From Chloroflexota bacterium (GTDB lineage Bacteria > Chloroflexota > Limnocylindria > P2-11E): a DNA stretch of 46,120 nucleotides. The stretch covers positions 1 through 46,120 of the forward strand of contig VBDQ01000073.1 of the NCBI GenBank assembly GCA_005889075.1, given 5' to 3'. Under the pieces are notes generated by a model. It was not told where the DNA came from. It searched no databases and saw nothing but the letters and a program-made list of their open reading frames with translations. How positions within the stretch are numbered: the stretch's first letter is position 1; every line of letters starts with the position of its first letter. Positions 24,593 through 31,614 of the stretch are shown here, piece after piece. Both the position numbers and the translations under genes were made by a program.

Positions 24593-24683
24593 GATGACCT
24601 CCCGCGAACCGCCGCATCATCACAGATGGCGCCCGCAGCGTCCATGCGCGAGTCGCCTTTCGCTGCACGCTACGTGCAGCATC

Positions 24684-25232
24684 TCAACGATCGTCGACGC
24701 GAGTGTCGAGATCCGATCGCGTCATTCGCAACAGAAGCTCCGGCTCGGGCTCGCCGGGAACGCGCACCTCACGCAAGCGCTTGAATCCGGCTTTCTCGTA
24801 GGCGCGGATCGCACTCTTGTTGCCGGCCGTGGGTCCGATGACGCAGACGTTGGTCCCGTGGAACGGCAAGGCGACGTCGCGCAAGAACTGACGGAGCATG
24901 GCCGGCCCGTGACCCCGACCGATCAGGTCCGCCTCGCCGATGAAGAGGTCGACACCGACGGCGCGCTCACCGAGCGCGAGCGTCCGCGCGTAGTCGCTGT
25001 GATCGTCGATGAGATAGTGCTGGAGCATCCCGATCGGCCGATCGCCGAGCCATGCCACGTACCGGTAGGTTCGGTCCAGACCTCTGATCGCATCGCGGTA
25101 ATGGTCCAGCTCGGCGTCCGGATACGGATCATGGACTCCGTCGTCCCACCATCGCCGCACGTGAGGCTCGAGCAACCAGCGGCGCATCAGGGGAAGGTCC
25201 GCCTCGCGAAGCGGCGTGTACGAGTAGGTCAG
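24684..25232 (-). CDS. GNAT acetyltransferase, AacA4/RimJ-like
   Basis: A ~182-residue GNAT of the aminoglycoside 6'-N-acetyltransferase / RimJ type. It has LREADLPLMRRWLLEPHVRRWWDDG at the start, GVDLFIGEADLIGRGHGPAMLRQFLRD (acetyl-CoA loop) and NKSAIRAYEKAGFKRL. The first canonical start is ATG 25187, but that would remove the first strand (TYSYTPLREAD). The codon directly after an in-frame TAA is CTG 25232, and using it restores a full domain. Whether it acts on a drug, a siderophore precursor or a protein cannot be said. Confidence 0.85.
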   Translation of the reverse strand: MTYSYTPLREADLPLMRRWLLEPHVRRWWDDGVHDPYPDAELDHYRDAIRGLDRTYRYVAWLGDRPIGMLQHYLIDDHSDYARTLALGERAVGVDLFIGEADLIGRGHGPAMLRQFLRDVALPFHGTNVCVIGPTAGNKSAIRAYEKAGFKRLREVRVPGEPEPELLLRMTRSDLDTRVDDR

Positions 25233-25460
25233 TTAGTTCCAGCGGCGCTTGTCATCGTCGATCCGACGGCCGCGCCAGTACCGGCGTTGACCGCCACTCC
25301 CCCCGCCGCGCCCGATGTCCTGCGTCAGGATGTAAGCGCCCGCACCGAAGGCGAGGCCGACCAACATCGCCATGTCGAGTGCGCCGGCCATCCACGCCAG
25401 CGTCTCGCCCAGTGCGAAGGCAGCGCACACGAGCAGCAAGCGCGGATAGGCGACGTTCAC
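25233..25460 (-). CDS. small membrane protein, 75 aa
   Basis: A 75-residue protein with two hydrophobic segments (RLLLVCAAFALGETLAW and MAMLVGLAFGAGAYIL) and a basic tail (GGQRRYWRGRRIDDDKRRWN), so a hairpin membrane protein with the tail in the cytoplasm is likely. No family was recognised. It starts at GTG overlapping the stop of the deaminase gene (GTGA) and is followed in the same frame by the acetyltransferase, so it belongs to that three-gene unit. Confidence 0.65.
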   Translation of the reverse strand: MNVAYPRLLLVCAAFALGETLAWMAGALDMAMLVGLAFGAGAYILTQDIGRGGGSGGQRRYWRGRRIDDDKRRWN

Positions 25461-26452
25461 GAAGCGCCATTCCTACCGATGAAAGACGCTGTTCTCGCCC
25501 AGGCGCCACACTCGGCCAGCTCGTCCTTGGTGACCCAGCCGTTGCGGACGGCGAGCTTCAGCTCGTCGCGGAGAGTTGTCTCGAGCATCTCCGGACCGTC
25601 GGTGTTGAACGAGAAGCGGACCTTGTGTCTCTTGAAGGTCTTGATGTAATCGCCCAGCTCGGTAGCGTCCTTCACGACCTTCGAATCGAGATTCGACGAG
25701 GGGCAGATCTCGAGCAGCACACCTCGCTCCGACAAGCGCTTGCAGAGGCCCGGATCCTGCGCGGCGTGGATGCCGTGCCCGATGCGATCCGGCTCAAGAT
25801 ATCGGAGGACCTCGTCGACGCTCTGCCAGTCCTCGTCCTCCCCCGCGTGCACGGTGATCCCGAGACCGGACTTCCGGGCCTTCTTGAATAGCGCGGCATA
25901 GTCGCGGTATCGGAAATCAGGATTATGTCCGCCCGCGATATCGATTCCGATCACGCCTCGATGGCGGTACGCGATGGCCTTCTCGAGGATGATCGCGTTG
26001 AGTGTTTGGTCAAAGGTCCGATCGAGACAGAAGATCAGGCCCGCCTTGACGGGGTATTCGAGCAGTGCGCGATCGAGGCCGCGGATCGAGGCCATGATGA
26101 TGTGATCGAGGTCGCGCTCGCCTCCTCGATTGCGCTTCATCGGGTTGTAGCGGAGCTCGAGCACCGTGATGTTCGCCTCCCGGTACGCGCCGCCGACGAC
26201 CTGGTAGACGGATTGCTCGACTGCGAGCGGGCTCGACTGGATCAGCTCGGTCCAGTGGTAAAGAGCGAGAAAGTCCTCGAATGACTTCTTTGCCTGCTTG
26301 CGCACGGTGATGAGATCGACGAACTCCCAGTAATCCTTGGTCGGCAGCCTGATGCCCTGATCGTGAGCGATGCCCCACATCGCCGCAGGATCGACCGCCC
26401 CACCCAGATGCACGTGTAGCTCCGTCAATTCATCACCGAGTGGATGCGGCAT
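25457..26452 (-). CDS. adenosine deaminase-family aminohydrolase
   Basis: A 331-residue TIM-barrel deaminase. Zinc ligands and catalytic residues appear in order: ELHVHLGG (H13, H15), ITVHAGED (His and catalytic Glu), DRIGHGIHA and FNTDGPEM (Asp). The insertion between the first helix and the barrel (KDYWEFVDLITVRKQAKKSFEDFLALYHWTE) is longer than in a minimal enzyme. The substrate could be adenosine, adenine or another 6-aminopurine such as aminodeoxyfutalosine. It starts at ATG 26452 with TAGCCT 9 nt upstream and heads a unit with a small membrane protein and a GNAT. Confidence 0.9.
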   Translation of the reverse strand: MPHPLGDELTELHVHLGGAVDPAAMWGIAHDQGIRLPTKDYWEFVDLITVRKQAKKSFEDFLALYHWTELIQSSPLAVEQSVYQVVGGAYREANITVLELRYNPMKRNRGGERDLDHIIMASIRGLDRALLEYPVKAGLIFCLDRTFDQTLNAIILEKAIAYRHRGVIGIDIAGGHNPDFRYRDYAALFKKARKSGLGITVHAGEDEDWQSVDEVLRYLEPDRIGHGIHAAQDPGLCKRLSERGVLLEICPSSNLDSKVVKDATELGDYIKTFKRHKVRFSFNTDGPEMLETTLRDELKLAVRNGWVTKDELAECGAWARTASFIGRNGAS

Positions 26453-26461
26453 TAGCGCCGA

Positions 26462-26467
26462 AGGCTA
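26462..26467 (-). promoter_or_regulatory. -10 box TAGCCT of a predicted leaderless promoter
   Basis: On the minus strand TAGCCT, 9 nt, then ATG 26452. Confidence 0.4.
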
Positions 26468-26508
26468 GCCGACGATCCGATCGTGGCATCTGCGGTGTCT
26501 CTGGAACC

Positions 26509-26671
26509 GCCGAGCGGGGCCTGTCACGGGGGTCGGGGGCCACGCGCGAGCGGCACCCTGGCCGCTGGCCACCGCCCACGCGGGCCGCGGCGTTCTAGGC
26601 TGGGCGGCGGCCGCGGCCCAGGGCACGCGCCGCTCGCGCGTAACCCCGCGCCCCCGTGCCACCCGCTCGGC
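26509..26671. repeat. large GC-rich palindromic element, copy A (inverse orientation)
   Basis: This is the reverse complement of the element at 38076-38234 over its whole length. Shared blocks include GCGGGTGGCACGGGG, CGCGCGAGCG, GTGCCCTGGGC, CGGCCGCCGCCCAGC, CGTGGGCGG, GCCAGGGTGC and GACAGG. The ends are a perfect 10-bp inverted repeat (26509-26518 with 26662-26671). Inside, long arms pair (for example ACGCGCGAGCGG with CCGCTCGCGCGT), with smaller hairpins at the centre. It lies between two minus-strand genes. It has no coding potential. Confidence 0.8.
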
Positions 26672-26681
26672 CGGATCTCGC

Positions 26682-26697
26682 CGGTCTCGCACGAGAC
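26682..26697. repeat. short perfect hairpin
   Basis: GGTCTCG and CGAGACC separated by CA lie just after the stop of the gene at 26736 (minus strand). It could be a weak terminator. Confidence 0.35.
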
Positions 26698-26735
26698 CCG
26701 CTCAGCTCGCCGAGCCTTCTCGCTGCCTGGGTGTT

Positions 26736-27149
26736 CTAGCTCCCCTGCTCTCGCGTCGGCGGTCGGCGGACGCGCCGGCGCCGCCGCGGACCGGAGGGCT
26801 TTCCCTCGGGATGATCGCGCCAGACGACGTGTCCGTCGTCATCGGCTGAAGCGACCTGGACGAGGCGGTCCCAGAACTCCGCGCGACGGATCTCTTCCTC
26901 GGCGCGGTCGCGCGTGATATCGCGCTGGAGCATCACGTCACAGTCGTACGGCGAGCCCACGACCTTCCAGCCGTTCTCCGTCAGGTGGTCGAGCAACCAC
27001 GCGATCTCGGTCAAGCGCTTCGGCGTTTCGGCGACGTACTCGCGCAGCCAGCCCGATGTCGTGCGCTTGCCGCGATCACCGCGGTCGATCTCATCGCGGA
27101 CCGTGCCGAAGACGTGGATGAGGATGAAGGTCGGCGACGTCGCCACCAC
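26736..27149 (-). CDS. hypothetical protein, 137 aa
   Basis: No family recognised. The first ~100 residues look globular: a hydrophobic opening FILIHVFGTVRDEID, then RLTEIAWLLDHLTENGWKVVGSPYDCDVML and a helical REIRRAEFWDRLVQ-like part. The last 30 residues are very basic and Pro/Arg-rich (PSGPRRRRRVRRPP), which suggests nucleic-acid contact or disorder. The GTG start at 27149 has TAAACT 6 nt upstream, although the upstream gene ends within that box. Confidence 0.55.
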   Translation of the reverse strand: MVATSPTFILIHVFGTVRDEIDRGDRGKRTTSGWLREYVAETPKRLTEIAWLLDHLTENGWKVVGSPYDCDVMLQRDITRDRAEEEIRRAEFWDRLVQVASADDDGHVVWRDHPEGKPSGPRRRRRVRRPPTREQGS

Positions 27150-27155
27150 GTCCCG

Positions 27156-27161
27156 AGTTTA
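27156..27161 (-). promoter_or_regulatory. -10 box TAAACT, possible leaderless promoter
   Basis: On the minus strand TAAACT, 6 nt, then GTG 27149. It overlaps the TAA stop of the upstream gene, so it could be coincidence. Confidence 0.3.
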
Positions 27162-27470
27162 GCCGCGCTCCTCCACGAAGCGGTAGCCGCCGTCCGAATC
27201 CTTCGCGATCACGACGAGCGCGCCGTTCTTGAAGCCCGTCTGCCCCTTGAGCTGGGGGCAGATCAGGTGGTAATGCTCGTGCTCGGGGGGGACGCACTCG
27301 CAGCGCTCGCTCTTGATCTCCGCATCGAACCGGCGTGCACCGATTCGCAAGGCGACGCGCTCGCCGGGCCCGGGGAAGAGCTTCCAAGCGTCCTTCGTGA
27401 TGAGGATCCGAGTCTTGCGAACATCCTCAGAGCTAAGCCGGTGCCGATAGGTAGAACGAGAAACGCTCAT
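27159..27470 (-). CDS. hypothetical protein, 103 aa
   Basis: A small soluble protein, not recognised. It is beta-rich with a Cys/His cluster in the middle (ERCECVPPEHEHYHLICPQL) that could bind a metal ion, and ends GGYRFVEERG. The N-terminal RLSSEDVRKTRILITKDAWKLFPGPGERVALRIGARRF suggests an SH3-like or AbrB-like barrel, but that is only an impression. Start ATG 27470. It precedes the 137-residue gene by a few bases, so they are probably co-transcribed. Confidence 0.6.
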   Translation of the reverse strand: MSVSRSTYRHRLSSEDVRKTRILITKDAWKLFPGPGERVALRIGARRFDAEIKSERCECVPPEHEHYHLICPQLKGQTGFKNGALVVIAKDSDGGYRFVEERG

Positions 27471-27544
27471 GTCTGCATGTATTTTCGCATGAATGAGCGC
27501 TGGGCGCTGACGCGAAGCGGCGCCTCGACGGCTTGACGATTGTG

Positions 27545-28761
27545 CTAGGGCCTGCTACCGAAACCGTCGGCCATCTCGCCCAGGAAACGAGCGAGATGCA
27601 CGACGCGAATACCTGAGGATGCGGCACGTAAGCCAGCGGCGATCTGCAAGATGCACCCGGGATTCGCGCTAACCACCACGTCTGGTCTCGCGTCGATGAT
27701 CGCGCGCACCTTGTCGCGCTGAAGCGCGCGCGAGATCTCCGGGTGCGAGAGGTTGTAGATGCCGGCGCTGCCGCAGCAGCGCTCGGGATCCGCGATCTCG
27801 ACGAGGGTGACCCCTTCTATCGCCCGCAGTAGCGCCCGCGGCTGAGCCCGGATCCGTTGCCCGTGGGCGAGATGGCAGGCGTCCTGATAGACCACCCGCA
27901 GCGGCCGTGCGCTACGCATGGGCCGCGGGCGCAAGACCTCCGTCAGGTCGCGAATCCGCGCAGCGAACGTCTTCGCGCGCTCCGCCCACGCGGGATCGGC
28001 CTCCAGAAGGTCGCCGTACGCCTTGAGATGCGCCCCGCAGCCGGCGGCGTTGACCACGATCTTCGCGTCGCTGCCGGCGAACGCGTCGATGTTGTAGCGC
28101 GCCAGCTGGCGAGCGCGCTCGCCATCGCCCGCGTGCGCGTGGAGGGCGCCGCAGCAGGTCTGCTCCTCCGGCGTGCTCACGATGTGGCCGTCGTGTTCGA
28201 GGACCCGAACCGTCGCTCGCTCGGTGTCCCCGAACGCCTCGCGCATCACGCACCCGGCGAAAAGCGCCGTGTCCGCGTTGTCGCGCTCGATGCCTCGGAA
28301 AGCGCCTCCTTCGCGGCTTGGCGCAAGCGACGCCGCCCATGCGAGCCGCCCTCCGACGATCATCGCGAGTCGCGTGAGGCCGAGACGCCGCGCGAGATCG
28401 GTAAGGCTGGTGAAGACCGAGAGCTTTCGCGCGTTCGCGACCGTGTCGAGCGCGGCTCGCCCGGCGGACCAGGCCGGCCCACCGGATCGCGCGCGCCTTC
28501 CATGATCCGGCCGAAGGGCACCCCCGATGGACACGCGGTCTCGCACGCGCGGCAGACAAGACACGCCTCGAGATGCTCCGTGGCGCGGCGATCGGGCGCT
28601 CCTGCTGAAGTGACCAGCCCGCGAATGAGCTGTATGCGACCACGCGGCGAGTCGGCTTCCTCAGCCAGCACGCGATAGGTCGGGCAGTCGTTGAGACACA
28701 GCCCGCAGGAGATGCACGTCGCCAGATCCTCTGGGCGGACGGCCGAGTGATGGAGAGCGAT
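27545..28761 (-). pseudogene. glcF: glycolate oxidase iron-sulfur subunit GlcF, frameshifted
   Basis: The Fe-S subunit of glycolate (or D-lactate) oxidase, split over two frames. The N-terminal part has two 4Fe-4S motifs, CISCGLCLNDCP and CLVCRACETACPSGVPFG, in the frame ending at 28360. The C-terminal part, from about AWSAGRAALD to the end, has the CCGALHAH and CCGSAGIYN cysteine-rich domains in the frame ending at 27545. A single-base loss between about 28440 and 28500 explains the shift. No ATG, GTG or TTG precedes the first cluster; CTG 28725 or an ATC at 28761, 6 nt after a TATCCT box, are the only options. It may be a sequencing error in GC-rich sequence or a real lesion. It is divergent from glcD. 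Confidence 0.8.
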
Positions 28762-28766
28762 GTGCC

Positions 28767-28773
28767 TAGGATA
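28767..28773. promoter_or_regulatory. bidirectional -10 (TAGGAT on plus, TATCCT on minus)
   Basis: On the plus strand TAGGAT (28767-28772), 7 nt, then the glcD ATG 28780. On the minus strand TATCCT (28773-28768) points into glcF. The two boxes overlap in the same seven bases. Confidence 0.45.
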
Positions 28774-28779
28774 CGAACG

Positions 28780-30192
28780 ATGGCCGTCGGGTCCGCCGGC
28801 GTCGTACGACGCCTTCGCCAGGTCCTACCGGCCGATCGCGTGATCGACGACCGAGCGACGCTCATCCCCTACCAATACGACGCTTCGTTCTGGTCGCTCC
28901 GCCAGCGAAGGATGCCGCAGGCGGTCATCGTCCCCGAGACCGTCGCGGACGTGGTCGCGGCGGTCCGCGTCGCCAGCGAGACCGGAGTGCCGATCGTCCC
29001 ACGCGGCGCCGGGACCGGTCAGACGGGAGGAGCGATCGCGCCGGAGGGCGGCGTCGTCGTCTCCTTCGCAAGGATGCGGCGCGTCGTCGAGGTGGATCGG
29101 CGGAACCTCCAAGCGATCGTCGAGCCCGGGCTCGTCTACCTCGATCTCCAGAACGTTCTCGCCGAGCGAGGGCTCTTCTTTCCGCCGGACCCGGGAAGCG
29201 GTCGAGCGTGCACGATCGGCGGGATGGCTGCGAACAACGCGAGCGGCCCGCATGCGGTCCGCTGGGGCACGACCTCCGCGTACGTCCTCGGCGCGGAAGT
29301 CGTGCTCGCCGATGCGTCGGTCATCACGACCGGCGGCGTGCGGTCGAAAGCGCTCAAGTCTTCGAGTGGGATCGACCTCACCAAGCTGTTCGTCGGCTCT
29401 GAGGGGACGCTGGGAATCTTCACGAAGCTGCGGCTGCGCGTGCAGCCCCGGCCGCCGGCACGCGCGGTCATCCTCGCAGGGTACGCGAGGCTCGAGGACA
29501 CGGTGGCCTCGCTCGATGATCTCTTCGAGGCGGGGATCCTCCCTTCCACCGCGGAGCTTCTCGATCGGAGTGCGGTCGAGGCGATCCAGCTTTGGCGCCC
29601 CGAGCTCGGGCTCCCCGACGGCGAGGCTGTCCTGTTGATCGAGGTCGAGGGCACGCCGGATCAGGTCGGCGCGAGCGTTCGCTTCACCGACGGGATCGTG
29701 AGACGCCGCGCGACGGTGAGCCGTTTTGCGGAAGACGAGAAGGAGATCCAGCGGCTGTGGGCCGCGCGCAGCGGCATGGCAGCGGCCACGGCGCTGGCGC
29801 ATCCCGGGAAGCATCGGATCTTCGCGGGCGAGGATCTGGCCGTTCCCCTGACCGAGATCCCGCGGACGGTGCGTGCGGCGCGCGAGATCGGCGAGCAGCT
29901 ACGGATCGCCGTGATCTTCTACGGCCACTTCGGCGATGGCAACGTCCACACCGCGATCCTCATCGATCCCGAAGACGCCGACGAGGTGCAGCGCGCCGAT
30001 GAGCTCGCGGACCGCTTGCACAAGCTTGCGATCGAGGTCGGTGGCACGGTCACCGGGGAGCACGGGACCGGAGCGGTGCGGGCCCAGTACATGCGAGCCG
30101 AGCATGGCGACGCGCTCGACGTGATGAAGCGGATCAAGGACCTGATGGATCCGAAAGGGATCCTGAATCCGGGAAAGCTCTACGGCTCCTAG
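28780..30192 (+). CDS. glcD: FAD-linked glycolate/D-lactate oxidase subunit GlcD
   Basis: A 470-residue flavoprotein of the VAO/PCMH family that oxidises a 2-hydroxyacid such as glycolate or D-lactate. The FAD-binding-4 domain (about 30-210) contains IVPRGAGTGQTGGA, PPDPGSGRACTIGGMAANNASGPHAVRWGTT and GSEGTLGIFTKLRL. The C-terminal FAD-oxidase domain contains YGHFGDGNVHTAI and TGEHGTGAVRAQYM, ending ILNPGKLY. An upstream in-frame ATG (28747) exists, but 28780 has the promoter box and matches the family start. Its partner glcF lies divergently. The stop CTAG is shared with the opposing membrane-protein gene. Confidence 0.93.
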   Translation: MAVGSAGVVRRLRQVLPADRVIDDRATLIPYQYDASFWSLRQRRMPQAVIVPETVADVVAAVRVASETGVPIVPRGAGTGQTGGAIAPEGGVVVSFARMRRVVEVDRRNLQAIVEPGLVYLDLQNVLAERGLFFPPDPGSGRACTIGGMAANNASGPHAVRWGTTSAYVLGAEVVLADASVITTGGVRSKALKSSSGIDLTKLFVGSEGTLGIFTKLRLRVQPRPPARAVILAGYARLEDTVASLDDLFEAGILPSTAELLDRSAVEAIQLWRPELGLPDGEAVLLIEVEGTPDQVGASVRFTDGIVRRRATVSRFAEDEKEIQRLWAARSGMAAATALAHPGKHRIFAGEDLAVPLTEIPRTVRAAREIGEQLRIAVIFYGHFGDGNVHTAILIDPEDADEVQRADELADRLHKLAIEVGGTVTGEHGTGAVRAQYMRAEHGDALDVMKRIKDLMDPKGILNPGKLYGS

Positions 30193-30749
30193 CTGAAGTA
30201 CCCGTAGTCGCCGAAGACGAGCCGCAGGAACACCAATCCGCAGAGGATCACAAACGCGACCCGGTGCGAAAGGATGGCGCGTGGATTCTCTCGTCCCACC
30301 AGCGCGACCTGCCCCCAGAAGAACAGCACCAGGCTGATCTCGGCGAACATGAACGCGGCGTGCTCGTACCCGAGGCCTGTCCAGCGGTACGGCTGCGTCA
30401 TCGTCCAGTTCAAGAGCTGGTTCGCCGCCTGATAGAGGTGGAGGAAGACCGTTATCGCGGCGCTCGCGACCATCGCCCCCGCTATCTCGTGTCCACGGGG
30501 CCGGCGTCGCCAAACCACGAGCTGGCTCACGATGAACACGTTGACCACCGGCAGCAGGATCGCGTCGCCGACGATCGCCGACGTGTACGAGAGCGTGGTG
30601 CGGTAGTTCGCGGCGATCGGGTCGGCGTGAAGTCGGAGCCAGACGGTCCCGCCGGCTTGTATGAGGAAGCCGAAGAAGCACGTGGCCAGGAATACGAGAC
30701 CGAGGAGCAGCCACGGCCGCTCTTCGACGCGTGCGACTGTGCGAAGCAC
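30189..30749 (-). CDS. polytopic membrane protein, 186 aa
   Basis: An integral membrane protein with about five hydrophobic segments: WLLLGLVFLATCFFGFLIQAGG, AIVGDAILLPVVNVFIVSQLVV, IAGAMVASAAITVFLHLY, AAFMFAEISLVLFFWGQVAL and VAFVILCGLVFLRLVFG. The ADPIAANYRTTLSYTSAIVGD loop is polar. No family was recognised. It starts at GTG 30749 with a purine-rich GGGAGGGAG upstream. It overlaps glcD tail to tail by the CTAG. Confidence 0.7.
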   Translation of the reverse strand: MLRTVARVEERPWLLLGLVFLATCFFGFLIQAGGTVWLRLHADPIAANYRTTLSYTSAIVGDAILLPVVNVFIVSQLVVWRRRPRGHEIAGAMVASAAITVFLHLYQAANQLLNWTMTQPYRWTGLGYEHAAFMFAEISLVLFFWGQVALVGRENPRAILSHRVAFVILCGLVFLRLVFGDYGYFS

Positions 30750-30851
30750 GCTCCCTCCCTACATCGGCAGCGCCAGAGCGTAACGGAACTGGCGCCTGCC
30801 GCGCGGTCGGCCAGGCGAGAGCATGCTCGCTTGTGCGGGACGCGAAATCCC

Positions 30852-31592
30852 TCAATCGGCGCTGTGGCCGTGCTTGCGCGCGAGGTAGTCGAAGGCCGCG
30901 CGGATCGCCCCCTGATACCAGATCGCTTTCTTTCGCAGCGCCTCGTCTTCGCTCGTGTGCTGAATCGGTGCGTCGCGCGATGGCTGCGCGATCAGCTGTA
31001 TCTCGGCGGCACGCTCGAGCATGACCGCGGCGCAGCACGCCTCTGCGATCGTCGGACCGACGACCACGACGCCGTGACTTTGGAGGAAGACCGCGCGCGC
31101 GTGGCCGAGTGCGCGCGCCACACGATCGCCTTGCGCTGACGTGCGAACGAGATCGGTGAACTCCGCGAAGACCGGCACGCCAGGTGGCCAGAAATAGCTT
31201 CCCTCGTGCGAGACGGGCCGGAGCTCGAGGCCGCGTGCGGCGAACGCGATGGAGAACTTCGGATGGGTGTGTACGACGGCATTCACGTCCGAACGCGCGC
31301 GCAGCACTTCAGCGTGGATGGGCCATTCCTCATGCCGCCGCGGCCAACCGTCGATGACTCTGCCGCCGATTTCGAGGCGCACGAGATGTTCGTCGCGTAC
31401 CTCGTCGAGCCCGACGCCGGATCCCTTCATCCAGAACATTCCCGCTCCGGGGAGCCGGGCGCTCACGTGGCCGTAGATGTTGTCGGCTTGCCCCTCGCCG
31501 GCGAGGATCCGGCAGGCGAGGACGAGATCCCGCCGAAGCGCGTCATCGTCCGTGGTCGAGCGGTCGACGATGTCGGCGAGCGGCTTCGACAC
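30852..31592 (-). CDS. class II aldolase/adducin family protein
   Basis: A 246-residue protein of the class II (zinc) aldolase/adducin fold, related to L-fuculose-phosphate aldolase. Metal-binding features are NIYGHVSARLP, the HTHPKF pair in AVVHTHPKFSIAF and FLQSHGVVVVG. The length is usual. The substrate is unknown; family members cleave or decarboxylate phosphorylated or free hydroxy-keto compounds. It starts at GTG 31592, divergent from the D-aminoacylase-like gene with 22 bases between starts, and a CATACT box lies 8 nt upstream. Confidence 0.9.
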   Translation of the reverse strand: MSKPLADIVDRSTTDDDALRRDLVLACRILAGEGQADNIYGHVSARLPGAGMFWMKGSGVGLDEVRDEHLVRLEIGGRVIDGWPRRHEEWPIHAEVLRARSDVNAVVHTHPKFSIAFAARGLELRPVSHEGSYFWPPGVPVFAEFTDLVRTSAQGDRVARALGHARAVFLQSHGVVVVGPTIAEACCAAVMLERAAEIQLIAQPSRDAPIQHTSEDEALRKKAIWYQGAIRAAFDYLARKHGHSAD

Positions 31593-31599
31593 GGCTGCC

Positions 31600-31606
31600 T
31601 AGTATG
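31600..31606. promoter_or_regulatory. bidirectional -10 (TAGTAT on plus, CATACT on minus)
   Basis: On the plus strand TAGTAT (31600-31605), 9 nt, then ATG 31615. On the minus strand CATACT (31606-31601), 8 nt, then GTG 31592. Confidence 0.45.
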
Positions 31607-31614
31607 GCCGCGCG

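Noticed and set aside
28747-28779. Upstream ATG 28747 for glcD
   Set aside because: The -10 box lies inside this extension, and the family N-terminus starts at 28780.
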